The notes: generated by a model from the sequence alone, not told the origin. A DNA stretch of 64,000 nt from DASRDR01 sp963812945 [NCBI: uncultured Candidatus Rokubacteria bacterium] (GCA_963812945.1 CAWEXD010000008.1:434001-498000), one strand, 5' to 3'. Positions 42,235 through 51,286 are shown, numbered from the stretch's first letter. Made by a program: numbers and translations.

Positions 42235-43185
42235 ATGAGCAACCTGTGGCAGGTCGAAGCGATGCGGCCCCGAGGGCCCGTGCGAGGCCCGGGCGCCTCC
42301 TGGATCCGTCTCCATGGGTTCGAGGTGGCGCTCGCGCTGCCGCTCGTGGCCTATCTGCTTCTCCTCACGGCGGCGCCGATCGCCGAGACCGTGCGGCTGT
42401 CGCTCAGCGCGCCGCTGGACGGCGGGTTCCCGTCGCTGGGCCGCTATCGCGCCCTCCTGGCCTCGGACCTCTTCCGCGCGGCTCTCCGCAACACGATGGT
42501 CGTGGTCCTGCTGTCGCTCACCCTCGAGATCAGCCTGGGGCTGCTCCTCGCGCTGACGCTCCACGGCCGGTTCCCCCTCCGGGGGCTCGTCAGGACGCTC
42601 GTTCTCATGCCGCTGGGAGTGCCGACCGTGGTGTCCGCGGCGGTGATGCTCCTCGTGTTCTCGCGGTCGGGATACCTGAACGCGGCGCTCTTCGCGGTGG
42701 CCGACGCGCTCGGCGCCGCCGGAGTCGAGTGGCGCTTCGAGCCCGTGGGGTGGACCGTGGTCGGCGGGTGGCCGACGCTCCTCACGGTGGCGGTCGCGGA
42801 CACCTGGAAGGTGGTCCCGGTCGTCACGCTCATCCTCCTGGCCGGCCTCCAGACAATTCCCGTAGAGGTCGAGGAGGCGGCCAAGGCGGACGGGGCGACG
42901 GGGTGGCGTCGCCTCTTCCACGTCGTGCTCCCCCTCCTCGTGCCCTACCTCACTGCGGCGGTGATCCTGCGCGCAATCGACGCGTTCCGGATCTTCGAGG
43001 TGGCGCTGGTCCTCGCCGGGCGCGTCGAGCCGGTGCTGGGCACCTTCATCTGGAGCCGGTACGCCCCGCCCACGAGCGATCCGTTCACGGCAGCGGCCGC
43101 CGCCGTCGTCCTCTTCGTGCTCATCCTGGCGTTCGTCGTCCTCTACCTTCGCCTGGTCGCCGGGCGTGGAGACGTCGGGGCATGA
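42235..43185 (+). CDS. ABC sugar-type permease, MalF/UgpA-like
   Basis: A 316-residue protein with about six membrane helices; N-terminal FEVALALPLVAYLLLLTAAP and the EAA loop IPVEVEEAAKADGATGWRRL are typical of CUT1 permeases. It imports a sugar, sugar acid or polyol with the next two gene products. The ATG follows a promoter by 8 bases and probably has no leader. Its stop overlaps the next ATG by 4 bases. Confidence 0.9.
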   Translation: MSNLWQVEAMRPRGPVRGPGASWIRLHGFEVALALPLVAYLLLLTAAPIAETVRLSLSAPLDGGFPSLGRYRALLASDLFRAALRNTMVVVLLSLTLEISLGLLLALTLHGRFPLRGLVRTLVLMPLGVPTVVSAAVMLLVFSRSGYLNAALFAVADALGAAGVEWRFEPVGWTVVGGWPTLLTVAVADTWKVVPVVTLILLAGLQTIPVEVEEAAKADGATGWRRLFHVVLPLLVPYLTAAVILRAIDAFRIFEVALVLAGRVEPVLGTFIWSRYAPPTSDPFTAAAAAVVLFVLILAFVVLYLRLVAGRGDVGA

Positions 43186-44039
43186 CGGTGACGGTCGCCC
43201 GGACAGGTGGCGCGTCGGCCGACTCGCCTGGAGCCCTGGCGCGACTCGGCTTCGCGGCCTGGGTGGCGACCTGCGCGGCGGCGGCCTTGCTGCCGATCCT
43301 CGTCCTCCTCATGGTGTCGGTGGCGCCGGGGGCGGCCCTCTTCGGCGAGCGACCCGCGCTGATCGTCACGGCCCCGACGTTCCGGTTCTGGCGCGTCGTC
43401 ATCGAAAGTGGCGACCTCTGGGGCCCCCTGGTCAAGAGCCTCGTCGTCGCCGCGTTGACGACGGCCGGCGCGCTCGTCATCGCCGCGCCTGGCGCCTACG
43501 TCATCGCCCGCCTTCCCTCCCGTCTCCGCTACGGCATCGTCGTGGGCCTGCTCGTGACCCGAATGTTCCCGGAGTTCGCCATCGGCGTATCGGTGGCCAC
43601 GCGCTTTGCCCAGCTCGGTCTCGCCGACACCTACCTGGGCCTCGTGCTCGCCCATCTGACGGGTGTGTTGCCGTTCATTGCCTGGCTTCTCGTGGGAGCC
43701 TTCGAGGGTGTGCCTCGCGACGTCGAGGCCGCGGCCGCCATCGACGGCGCCTCCCGTCTGGCGACGCTCCGGCGTGTCGTCCTCCCGATGGTCGCGCCCG
43801 GGCTCGCGGTCGCCGCCCTCTTCGCGTGGCTGTACTCGTGGAACGAGTTCCTCTACGCCCGTCTCCTCACCACGTCACAGAACACGCTCCCGCTCCAGGT
43901 GTTCCAGGCGATCGATCGGGGAACCCGCCAGCAGATGGCCGCCGTCGCCATGATCCTGGTGCTGCCGATCCTGGGTGTCGTGGCCGTTCTCCAGCGCCAT
44001 CTCCGCCCGGGGGCCATGGCGGGGGCGATCCGAGGATGA
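43182..44039 (+). CDS. ABC sugar-type permease, MalG/UgpE-like
   Basis: A 285-residue protein with six membrane helices. EAA loop VPRDVEAAAAIDGASRLATL and C-terminal LYSWNEFLYARLLTT are typical of the second CUT1 permease. Coupled by ATGA overlaps to the genes on either side. The ATPase of this importer is not in the window. Confidence 0.92.
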   Translation: MTVTVARTGGASADSPGALARLGFAAWVATCAAAALLPILVLLMVSVAPGAALFGERPALIVTAPTFRFWRVVIESGDLWGPLVKSLVVAALTTAGALVIAAPGAYVIARLPSRLRYGIVVGLLVTRMFPEFAIGVSVATRFAQLGLADTYLGLVLAHLTGVLPFIAWLLVGAFEGVPRDVEAAAAIDGASRLATLRRVVLPMVAPGLAVAALFAWLYSWNEFLYARLLTTSQNTLPLQVFQAIDRGTRQQMAAVAMILVLPILGVVAVLQRHLRPGAMAGAIRG

Positions 44040-45307
44040 GGCGGGCCCGCATGACACGCGCACCCGGTCGCCGGCGCCGGCCGACGTTCGTCGTCGCGCT
44101 TCTGGCTGCCGTCCTGACGGGCGCCTGTGGCCGCGCGGACGAGGCGGATCGGGCGGCGGTCACGTTCAGCGCTTCCCTGGCCGAGGACGAGAAGCCGGCC
44201 GTCCGCGACGTGCTCGAGCGGTTCCGGGCGGAGAGCGGGATTGCCGTCACGCTCGTGGCCGTCACCGCCGGAGATCTGCCCGAGAAGCTGAAGGTGGAGG
44301 TCGGGGCGGGGCGCCCGACCATCCACCTGTTCGCTCAGGACAACCTCGCCTTGCGACCGCTGGTGGACGGGGGACTCGTTCAGGCACTCGACGACGTCGG
44401 CGTGCCGGACGCGGTGCTTCCCGCGATGGTGCCGCCCACCTTCGACGGGACGCGCTACTTCCTGCCGTTCCGGCCGAACGTGCAGGTGGCGTACGCGAAC
44501 CGGGCGCGCTTCCGGGAGGTCGGCGTCCAACTGCCGCGGACGGTCGCGGAGCTCCGGGCGGTCGCCCGGGCCTTCAAGGAGCGGCGAGGCGCCCCGAAGC
44601 TCGTGCTCTCCCTCGCCGAGGGCGCGCCGGCCGCCATCACGGTCGCGGAGCTGATCCTGGGCTTCGGGGGCAATCCCATGCTGCTGAACGACCCGGGCTC
44701 GATCGCCGCGTTCGAGTTTCTCGCGGGCCTGTGGCGGGACGGGCTCCTCGCCCGCGAAAGCCTCGTCGCCAAGTACGACACGCAGGTGGACCATCTCGTC
44801 AGCGAGACGGCGTGGCTCGCGCCGAACTGGCCGTTCACCTCGGGCGTGCTGGCGCGGCAGGATCTCCTCGACCGGTTCGAGGTCTACGAGGGGTGGCGGG
44901 GACCGGCCCGGGCCGCCCACGTGATCGGCGGGGACGTCCTCGGGATCCCGCGCGGCGTGACGGGGCCCCGCCGCGAGCGCGCGGTCCGCCTGGCCGGCTT
45001 CCTCATGTCACGCGAGGCCCAGGAACGCCTCGTCACCGGCAACGCGTGGCCCGCCGTCCGGACTGACGCGTACGGTCAAGTGCCGGCAGCGCAGCGCGAG
45101 ACGTTCGAGGCCGTGCGCCGGGCGCTGGACGACGGCTGGCATCGACCGGGCGTCGCCTACTGGCCCGACGTGAGCGACGCGATGAACGAGGCGGTACGCC
45201 GGATCCTTCAGGGCGGCGAGCCGGTGCGCCCGGTCCTCGACCGCCTGCACGCCGCCATCGGCGAGGCGGCCCGCCGGAAGGGGGCGGCCTACCCGCCCGC
45301 GCGCTGA
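44036..45307 (+). CDS. ABC sugar-type substrate-binding lipoprotein
   Basis: A 423-residue extracytoplasmic binding protein of class D. The N-terminus is Arg-rich, then hydrophobic, and ends in lipobox LTGAC; the mature part has VRDVLERFRAESGIAVTLVA, YFLPFRPNVQVAYANRARF and a C-terminal helix region, as in MalE/UgpB proteins. It feeds the two permeases encoded just upstream; ATGA overlap. Placing the binding protein last is the reverse of the common order. Confidence 0.9.
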   Translation: MRRARMTRAPGRRRRPTFVVALLAAVLTGACGRADEADRAAVTFSASLAEDEKPAVRDVLERFRAESGIAVTLVAVTAGDLPEKLKVEVGAGRPTIHLFAQDNLALRPLVDGGLVQALDDVGVPDAVLPAMVPPTFDGTRYFLPFRPNVQVAYANRARFREVGVQLPRTVAELRAVARAFKERRGAPKLVLSLAEGAPAAITVAELILGFGGNPMLLNDPGSIAAFEFLAGLWRDGLLARESLVAKYDTQVDHLVSETAWLAPNWPFTSGVLARQDLLDRFEVYEGWRGPARAAHVIGGDVLGIPRGVTGPRRERAVRLAGFLMSREAQERLVTGNAWPAVRTDAYGQVPAAQRETFEAVRRALDDGWHRPGVAYWPDVSDAMNEAVRRILQGGEPVRPVLDRLHAAIGEAARRKGAAYPPAR

Positions 45308-45397
45308 CGTCATTCTCGCCGCGACCCCCGACCGCCGGCTCCCGCGCCGCCGCCGGCGCTCGCGCCCGGCTCCGCGTCACGGAGCTCGCGGCCGCTC

Positions 45398-46180
45398 CTA
45401 CCAGGCGGTGTACCCGCCGTCGATGACCAGGACCGCGCCCGTCATGTAGCGGGCGGCGTCGCTCGCCAGGTAGACGGCGAGCGGCCCGAGGTCCTCGGGG
45501 CGTCCGAACTCGCCCATCGGGATCTGCGCCTTGAAGGTCTCCATGACGGCCGGCTTGAGCCGGCTCCAGCGGACGTTGGGCTCGGTGAGGAAGGCGCCCG
45601 GCGCGATGGCGTTGACGGTGACGCGATGGGGCGCCCAGTCGGCGGCGCAGGCTCGCGTGAACTGGATGACCGCCGCCTTGCTGGTCTCGTAGCTCCGGCC
45701 GCCGATCCCGCGATTCGCGACCAGGCCCGAGATCGAGGCCACGTTGATGATCCGGCCGCCCTGGCCCCGGCGGACCATGGCGCCCCCGATCAGCTTGGTG
45801 CAGATGAACGTGCTCGTGAGGTTGAGGTCGACGATCTCCTGCCATTGCTCGAGGTCGAAGTCCTCGGTCGGCACGTCGAACCGGCGCCCGCCGACGTTGT
45901 TGATGAGAATGTGGATCGGCCCGTGCTCCTCGAGGGCCGTGCGGCACGCGCGCTCCGCCTCGAGCGGCTGGCTGACGTCGGCCTGGATCAGGGCCGCGGT
46001 GCGGCCGCGCTGCCGGATCTCGGTGCCGGTGGCCTCGAGGCTCCCGCGGTCCCGGCCGACCAGGACGAGATCCGCCCCCGCCTCGGCGATGGCCAGCGCC
46101 ATCTCCCGTCCCAGGCCACGGCTGCCGCCGGTCACGACGCAGCGCTTTCCGTCGAGCCGGAAGCGGTCCAGTACGGCCAT
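45398..46180 (-). CDS. Short-chain dehydrogenase/reductase
   Basis: A 260-residue classical SDR: cofactor motif VTGGSRGLGREM, NNVGG, catalytic Ser in NVASISG and Tyr-Lys in SYETSKAAV, and C-terminal TGAVLVIDGGYTAW. It oxidises or reduces an alcohol/ketone, and most resembles gluconate 5-dehydrogenase and 3-oxoacyl-reductase types. The start is 6 bases after the stop of the next SDR gene, so they are in one operon. Confidence 0.9.
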   Translation of the reverse strand: MAVLDRFRLDGKRCVVTGGSRGLGREMALAIAEAGADLVLVGRDRGSLEATGTEIRQRGRTAALIQADVSQPLEAERACRTALEEHGPIHILINNVGGRRFDVPTEDFDLEQWQEIVDLNLTSTFICTKLIGGAMVRRGQGGRIINVASISGLVANRGIGGRSYETSKAAVIQFTRACAADWAPHRVTVNAIAPGAFLTEPNVRWSRLKPAVMETFKAQIPMGEFGRPEDLGPLAVYLASDAARYMTGAVLVIDGGYTAW

Positions 46181-46186
46181 GGTCGT

Positions 46187-46957
46187 CTACTGCGTGGGCC
46201 GCGCCATGAGGCCGTTGAGCGCAAGCCGGCCGCCGTCCGCGTAGATCGTGGTCCCGGTCACGTAGGACGCGTCGTCCGAGGCCAGGAACACCGCGACGCT
46301 CGCGATCTCGTCGGCTTCGGCGATGCGCCCGAGCGGCGTCCGCATCAGAAAGCGCTCGACCATGCCCGGCATGCTGAAGAAATTCGCGTTGATGGGCGTG
46401 TTGACGGTCCCGGGCCCGATCGCGTTGACGCGGATCCCGTGCGGGGCCAGCGAGACGGCCATGCCCTTGGTGAGCATGGCGATGCCGCCCTTGGACGCCG
46501 CGTAGTGAACGAGCACCGGGTGCGCGACGACCGCGTTCACCGAGCTCATGTTGATAATGGAGCCCCGCGTGCCGGCCTCGACCATGTGGCGCGCGGCGGT
46601 CTGGCCGCACAGGAACGCGCCCTTGAGATTCACCCGGATCACGCGGTCGAACTCCTCCTCGGTGAGGTCGAGGAAGGGGATTTCGGCCTGGACCGCGGCG
46701 TTGGAGACCATGCAGTCGAGCCGCCCGAAGCGCTCCGCGGCGCGGGCGACGAGCCGGCGGACCTCACCCGCGTCGCCGACGTCGGCGGGGACCGCGAGCG
46801 CCGCCGGGCCGAGCGCGGCGGCCTCGGCCTCCACCTCCGCCGCCAGCCGGTCGGCGAGCGCGACCTTGGCGCCCTCCTTGACGAACCGCTGCGCGATGGC
46901 CAGCCCGATGCCCCGCGCCGCGCCGGTGACGACGGCGACCTTGCCCTGGAGGCGCAT
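46187..46957 (-). CDS. Short-chain dehydrogenase/reductase
   Basis: A 256-residue classical SDR: VTGAARGIGLAIA, SNAAVQ, catalytic NMSSVNA and YAASKGGIAM, then NAIGPGTVNTPINANFF and GTTIYADGGRLA. It belongs to the glucose-1-dehydrogenase/3-ketoacyl-reductase-like group; the substrate is unknown. Its ATG overlaps the preceding RidA stop by one base (TGATG). Two different SDRs in one operon suggest two redox steps on one compound. Confidence 0.9.
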   Translation of the reverse strand: MRLQGKVAVVTGAARGIGLAIAQRFVKEGAKVALADRLAAEVEAEAAALGPAALAVPADVGDAGEVRRLVARAAERFGRLDCMVSNAAVQAEIPFLDLTEEEFDRVIRVNLKGAFLCGQTAARHMVEAGTRGSIINMSSVNAVVAHPVLVHYAASKGGIAMLTKGMAVSLAPHGIRVNAIGPGTVNTPINANFFSMPGMVERFLMRTPLGRIAEADEIASVAVFLASDDASYVTGTTIYADGGRLALNGLMARPTQ

Positions 46958-47355
46958 CAGCGGCCCTCGATGAAGGCGATGGCCTCGACCTCGATCTGGT
47001 AGTCGGGGTGGGCGAGGGCCGGAGTCGTGATCAGCGTCGAGGCCGGCAGCTTCGGCCCGAAGAACTCCTCGCGGATCGGGACCAGGTCCGCCCGGTAGCG
47101 CACGTCGGTAAGGTAGAACGTCACCTTGACCACGTCGGCCAGGGTGCCGCCGCCGGCCTCGACCATCGCCTTGACGTTCTTGAGCGTCTGGCGGGCCTGC
47201 GCGGGGAAGTCGCCGCGACCGACGATGCGACCCTTGGCATCCTGGGAGATCTGGCCCGAGATGTAGAGGGTGGTGCCGGGACCGCTGACCTTGACGCCCT
47301 GGCTGTAGGCCGGGGAGTCGAAGACGCTCTTCGCGCAGTATCGCTGCTTGGGCAT
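46957..47355 (-). CDS. RidA family protein
   Basis: A 132-residue RidA protein of normal length: VFDSPAYSQGVKVSGPGTTL, ISGQISQDAKGRIVG, and a C-terminal ALAHPDYQIEVEAIAFIEG. The active-site Arg commonly seen after the second-to-last strand is not in its usual form here, so it may be a non-deaminase (Rid2-7-like) member. GGAGG lies 5 bases before the ATG. It is first in a RidA-SDR-SDR operon. Confidence 0.88.
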   Translation of the reverse strand: MPKQRYCAKSVFDSPAYSQGVKVSGPGTTLYISGQISQDAKGRIVGRGDFPAQARQTLKNVKAMVEAGGGTLADVVKVTFYLTDVRYRADLVPIREEFFGPKLPASTLITTPALAHPDYQIEVEAIAFIEGR

Positions 47356-47468
47356 CGATGCCTCCGAGGTGTGGGGTGGCGCGCAGCCGGTGCGCGCCGA
47401 TTCTCGGCCAGGACGCCCCCGAGCGCAAGTCACGTCCGGATGCGATCCCTCCGGAGCCGCGCGCATCC

Positions 47469-47498
47469 TTGACCGGCCCGTCCGGCGTGTGCTACCAC
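47469..47498 (+). promoter_or_regulatory. Promoter TTGACC-18-TACCAC for acyl-CoA dehydrogenase
   Basis: TTGACC (47469-47474) and TACCAC (47493-47498) lie 18 bases apart and 8 bases before the ATG at 47507. The -10 is weak; the spacing fits the leaderless pattern of this window. Confidence 0.45.
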
Positions 47499-47506
47499 AC
47501 GCCCTG

Positions 47507-48724
47507 ATGATGGACTTCGCGTTCGTTCCGTCCGAGGAGGCGTTCCGGGCCGAGCTGCGGGACTGGCTCGGGCGTGAGCTGCCGCTCCACCGCGCGGAGT
47601 GGCCCGCCACCGACGACGAGTTCACGCTCCACCCCGACCGGTCCTTCGATGCCTGTCTCGCGTGGCATCGGCGCCTCCACCGCGGCGGGTGGGTGGGCGT
47701 TGCCTGGCCGCAAGAGTACGGGGGACGGGGCGCGGGCCTGGTCGAGCAGATGCTCTTCCAGGAGGAGATGGTGCGTGCCGGGGCGCCGGCCGGCGTCAAC
47801 ACCATCGGTCTCATGCTGGCCGGCCCCGGCATCATGGAGTGGGGAACGGAGGCGCAGCGCCGGCGCTTCCTGCCGCCGATCCTCGCGGCCGACGAGATCT
47901 GGTGCCAGGGCTTCTCCGAGCCGGGGGCGGGATCCGACCTCGCGTCGCTCCGCACGGGGGCGGTCCTGGACGGCGACACCTTCCGGGTCTCGGGCCAGAA
48001 GGTCTGGACCTCGAACGCCCACCGGAGCCAGTGGTGCATCCTCCTGGTCCGCACGGACCCGGGCGCGCCGCGGCACGAGGGTATCTCCTGCCTGCTCGTC
48101 GACATGCGGAGCCCGGGAATCACCGTCCGACCGCTGGTCCAGCTGACCGGCGACGCCGAGTTCAACGAGGTGTTCTTCGACGACGTGCGAGTGCCCCGCG
48201 ACCACCTCCTGGGGCCGCTTCACGGCGGCTGGAAGGTGGCCATGACGGTGCTCATGTACGAGCGGACGGGTCTCGGGAACCAGACGAGCCTCCACCACTT
48301 CACGCGGTGCCTGTTCGATCTCGCCCGGCGAACGCCGCGCGGGGACGGCCATGCCGCACCCGCTTCGCCAGCTTCGAAAGACCCGGTGATGCGGCAAGCG
48401 CTCGCCCAGTGCTGGATCGAGACCGAGGCGCTCCGGCTCACGAGCCTCCGCTCCGTCACGCGCCGCCTCCGCGGCGAGCCGCCCGGGCCCGAGGGCTCGG
48501 TGCTGAAGCTCGCGTTCACCGAGACCTACGTCCGGATGGCCGAGACCGCGGCCGGACTCCTCGGGATGCGTGGCCAGCTCTGGCGCGACACGCCGTGGGC
48601 GCCGGACGGCGGCCGCTGGGCCTTCCAGACGCTCTTCGCCCGGCGGTTCGCGATCGCCGGCGGAACCTCGGAGATCCAGCGGAACATCATCGGCGATCGC
48701 GTGCTGGGGTTGCCCCGGTCGTGA
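47507..48724 (+). CDS. Acyl-CoA dehydrogenase
   Basis: A 405-residue ACAD: AWPQEYGGRGAGLVEQM, QGFSEPGAGSDLASLRTGA, KVWTSNAHRSQW, a C-terminal domain with FAIAGGTSEIQRNIIGDRVLG. The last motif is the AGGTSEI variant used by many steroid- and branched-acyl-type enzymes. Two ATG codons in tandem (47507, 47510) can start translation; no ribosome site is seen. Its stop overlaps the next GTG by 4 bases. Confidence 0.9.
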   Translation: MMDFAFVPSEEAFRAELRDWLGRELPLHRAEWPATDDEFTLHPDRSFDACLAWHRRLHRGGWVGVAWPQEYGGRGAGLVEQMLFQEEMVRAGAPAGVNTIGLMLAGPGIMEWGTEAQRRRFLPPILAADEIWCQGFSEPGAGSDLASLRTGAVLDGDTFRVSGQKVWTSNAHRSQWCILLVRTDPGAPRHEGISCLLVDMRSPGITVRPLVQLTGDAEFNEVFFDDVRVPRDHLLGPLHGGWKVAMTVLMYERTGLGNQTSLHHFTRCLFDLARRTPRGDGHAAPASPASKDPVMRQALAQCWIETEALRLTSLRSVTRRLRGEPPGPEGSVLKLAFTETYVRMAETAAGLLGMRGQLWRDTPWAPDGGRWAFQTLFARRFAIAGGTSEIQRNIIGDRVLGLPRS

Positions 48725-49497
48725 CCGATCGCGCGCTCGAGGCCGCTCTGGACGCGGCTCGGGCCGCCGGCGCGATCGCCCTCCGCTACTTCCGGAGCGA
48801 CGTCCGCGTCATGCGGAAGGCCGACCAGACCCCGGTCACCCAGGCCGACCAGGAGGCCGAGGCCGTCATCGTGGACCGCCTCCGCCCGGCCTTCCCCGAC
48901 ATTGGGTTCCTCGGCGAGGAGTTCGGCGCCCAGGGGAGCCAGTCGCGACGCTGGATCGTCGACCCCATCGACGGGACGAAGAACTTCGTTCGCGGGATTC
49001 CGTACTGGGCGACGCTCATCGCCCTCGAGGAGGAGGGCGACGTCACGCTCGGTGTGGTCCATTCACCCGCGACGGGCGAGCTCTACTGGGCGCGGCGGGG
49101 GCAGGGGGCGTGGGTGGACGGCGTCGCCCTCCGCGTCTCGCCCGTGGACCGCCTGGCGGATGCCATGCTGGTGCATTCGAGCCTCAATCTCCTGCGCCCG
49201 CTCGACGGTGGTCGGCGCTGGGACGGCTTCGTCCGTCTCGTCGAGCGGACGGACCGCCAGCGCGGATTCGGGGACTACTTCGGCTACACCTTCGTCCTGC
49301 GCGGCCAGGCGGAGGTGATGCTGGAGGCGGACGTGAAGCCGTGGGACATCGCGCCGTTCAAGATCCTCTTCGAGGAGGCCGGGGGGCGGTTCACCGACTT
49401 CACGGGACAGCCGACGATCTACTCCGGCACGGCGCTGGCGACGAACGGGCGCCTGCACGCCGACGCGCTGGCGGTCCTGAACGGCCCCGCCGGCTGA
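48721..49497 (+). CDS. Inositol monophosphatase family, HisN-like phosphatase
   Basis: A 258-residue metal-dependent phosphatase: GFLGEEFGAQG, DPIDGTKNFVRGIPYWATL and late motif VKPWDIAPFKILFEEAGG. The spacing resembles HisN-type histidinol-phosphate phosphatases, but inositol or sugar phosphates are possible. GTG start in a GTGA overlap with the acyl-CoA dehydrogenase, so the two are co-translated although no common pathway is evident. Confidence 0.87.
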   Translation: MTDRALEAALDAARAAGAIALRYFRSDVRVMRKADQTPVTQADQEAEAVIVDRLRPAFPDIGFLGEEFGAQGSQSRRWIVDPIDGTKNFVRGIPYWATLIALEEEGDVTLGVVHSPATGELYWARRGQGAWVDGVALRVSPVDRLADAMLVHSSLNLLRPLDGGRRWDGFVRLVERTDRQRGFGDYFGYTFVLRGQAEVMLEADVKPWDIAPFKILFEEAGGRFTDFTGQPTIYSGTALATNGRLHADALAVLNGPAG

Positions 49498-49619
49498 CGC
49501 GTCCGCCGCGCGTGGCGGCCTGATGTGGGGCCGCGAGAGGGAGCCGCCTACCCCGCGCGCAGGAGCGCGCTAGCGTCGGATATCCGGACCCGCTCGGCAC
49601 GGAGAAAGGGAGGTCCGAC

Positions 49620-49736
49620 ATGGCCAAGCGATCCGCGCGATCATCGAAGCGATCCCGGCGAGCGACCAGGACTCGTCGAGTCAAAGGCGTGCTGACCGTC
49701 CAGAATCGCAAGCGCTTGTTCGACTCGAGCGCTTGA
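49620..49736 (+). CDS. 38-residue highly basic protein
   Basis: An ATG with a strong GGGAGGT site 6 bases upstream opens a 38-codon frame ending in TGA. The product starts MAKRSARSSKRSRRATRTRR and ends in NRKRLFDSSA, with nearly half of its residues Lys or Arg. Such composition suggests a nucleic-acid-binding or ribosome-associated small protein. I do not recognise a family. It is too short for ordinary gene finding. The small gene at 49779 follows after 42 bases. Confidence 0.55.
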   Translation: MAKRSARSSKRSRRATRTRRVKGVLTVQNRKRLFDSSA

Positions 49737-49778
49737 CTCTTGCGCGTATCATCGACGACCGCGCGAGTCGCGCGTCAG

Positions 49779-49925
49779 ATGAAGAGCCTGGCGAGGAAGG
49801 ACCGGGTCGGCAACTTCGAGATCCAGCGGTTGATGAGCGCCTTCAATCAAGCGGAGACCCTCGCCTCCCAGACCATGAGAAAGGTCAACGATACGTTGTA
49901 CTCGGTGACCGTCAAGATCGACTGA
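49779..49925 (+). CDS. 48-residue hypothetical protein
   Basis: A frame of 48 codons (or 61 from a TTG at 49740) coding for KSLARKDRVGNFEIQRLMSA and then a helix with NQAETLASQTMRKVNDTLYS. Composition is protein-like (amphipathic helix, mixed charges) and unlike the Arg/Ala/Pro-rich noise of non-coding frames here. No family is recognised. The start is uncertain, as no clear ribosome site precedes the ATG. It may be an operon partner of the basic protein just upstream. Confidence 0.45.
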   Translation: MKSLARKDRVGNFEIQRLMSAFNQAETLASQTMRKVNDTLYSVTVKID

Positions 49926-49970
49926 CTGGGCCGCGCGAAGAGGCCGGCCGCCCCCGTCGGCGCGGGGATC

Positions 49971-50675
49971 CTAGCGCTTGCCGCTCTCCAGCACCCGCAC
50001 CGCGTACTGCGTCCGGATCGTCCGGCCGAGATGCGGGTCGGCGAGCTCCAGCTCGTAGGCGTCACCGTAGACCACCTGGCCGTCCGCGGTCGGGACCGTT
50101 CCCGAGAGCAGGAGCACCCCGTCGAGCACGCGGCCCACGCGGCGGCGCAGGCCGGACAGGAGCATGTCCGGCGCGAGGAGGCTTCCGAGCTTGGCCTCCT
50201 GGTACAGACGCCGCTTCCGCCCGCTTCGGACCCACGCCCGGAGCTCGAGGTCGTCCCAGTGCCCCTCGACCTCGGAGAGCGGCCAGACGACCGGCGCGAG
50301 CACCTTGGAGCACAGCTGCTTCGCGGCCGGGACGGAGTGGCGCTCGACGAAGCGGTCGGTCTGGTCGCTCGCGACCGTCACCCACGCGCCCCCGGGCCCG
50401 AGGAGCAGGGCGAACTCCGCCTCGCCCGACGTGAAGGGGCCCTGCACCTCGATGATCTGCTCGATGGTCGCGAGGTAGGAGGCGACGGCGAAGAAGACGG
50501 GAACGTCCTTCGGCCTGGCGATCCCGAGGTTCTCGAGCTCCCGGATGTGCCGCTCGGCTTCCGCCCGGTCCCGGCTCGTGTAGCCCGCGCACACGATGCG
50601 CCGGACCGTGAAGGGGAGCGGCGCCCGTGCCTCGCGGCTCTCGACGACCAGCGACAGCTCGGGCTGGAAGGCCAC
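49971..50675 (-). CDS. DUF2848 family protein
   Basis: A 234-residue soluble protein with RRIVCAGYTSRDRAEAERHI, VPVFFAVASYLATIEQIIEV, ASDQTDRFVERHSVPAAKQL and a C-terminal GDAYELELADPHLGRTI. This is the DUF2848 pattern, a family distantly like fumarylacetoacetate hydrolase and of unproven function. It lies about 50 bases downstream of the DsrE-like gene on the same strand and could be part of that operon. Confidence 0.8.
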   Translation of the reverse strand: MAFQPELSLVVESREARAPLPFTVRRIVCAGYTSRDRAEAERHIRELENLGIARPKDVPVFFAVASYLATIEQIIEVQGPFTSGEAEFALLLGPGGAWVTVASDQTDRFVERHSVPAAKQLCSKVLAPVVWPLSEVEGHWDDLELRAWVRSGRKRRLYQEAKLGSLLAPDMLLSGLRRRVGRVLDGVLLLSGTVPTADGQVVYGDAYELELADPHLGRTIRTQYAVRVLESGKR

Positions 50676-50725
50676 GGGCGGTCGCTCAGCCCCTCCGCAG
50701 CACGGTCACTGGTCTCACCCGGGCC

Positions 50726-51286
50726 TCAGACGAAGAGCGCGACCCGCGAGCGGGCCGCATCGCCCAGGAACGTCGCCACGCCGCCGACCTCCACGCCGTC
50801 GATCAGCTCGTCCCGGCCGATGCCCATCACGTCCATGGACATGGTGCAGGCGATGAGCTTGACCCCCAGCTGGCGGGCCATGTCGAAGAGCTCGTCCACG
50901 GACGCCACCTGCTTCTCCTTCATCATCGACTGGAGCATGACTCGGCCCATGCCGCCGAAGTTCATCCGCGAGACGGGCATCCGGTTGAGCCGGTTCGGCG
51001 TCATGAGGGTGAAGAGCTTCTCCTTGAGTCCCTTGCCCCGGAGCGTCGGCTGTTTCTTGAGCGCGGACAGCCCCCAGAACGTGTAGAAGACCGACACCTC
51101 GAGCCCCATCGCCGCGGCGCCCGTGGCGATGACGAGCGCGGCGAGGTTCCGGTCGAGATCGCCCGAGAACACGACCAGCGTGACGCGGTCGTCCGGCATC
51201 CGCTGGCGCAGCTCGGCCAGGCGCTCGTCCACGTACGCGCGCACCGCGGGGTCGATCGCGAGCTCGGTCGTCGTCGCGGTCGTCAT
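50726..51286 (-). CDS. DsrE/DsrF-like protein
   Basis: A 186-residue protein with the DsrE-type Rossmann-like fold: VTLVVFSGDLDRNLAALVIA, AMGLEVSVFYTFWGLSALKK, and a late VKLIACTMSMDVMGI with the conserved Cys. Such proteins carry sulfur in sulfur-relay or sulfur-oxidation systems, usually as partner of TusA. Its ATG overlaps the tusA stop by 4 bases. Confidence 0.88.
   Translation of the reverse strand: MTTATTTELAIDPAVRAYVDERLAELRQRMPDDRVTLVVFSGDLDRNLAALVIATGAAAMGLEVSVFYTFWGLSALKKQPTLRGKGLKEKLFTLMTPNRLNRMPVSRMNFGGMGRVMLQSMMKEKQVASVDELFDMARQLGVKLIACTMSMDVMGIGRDELIDGVEVGGVATFLGDAARSRVALFV

Noticed and set aside
45344-45359. GCGCCG-CCGC-CGGCGC hairpin between convergent genes
   Set aside because: Only 6 base pairs in a stretch of very high GC, where such short palindromes arise by chance.
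49733-49752. TTGACT and TATCAT as a promoter for the 48-residue gene
   Set aside because: The boxes are only 8 bases apart, too close for a sigma70-type promoter.
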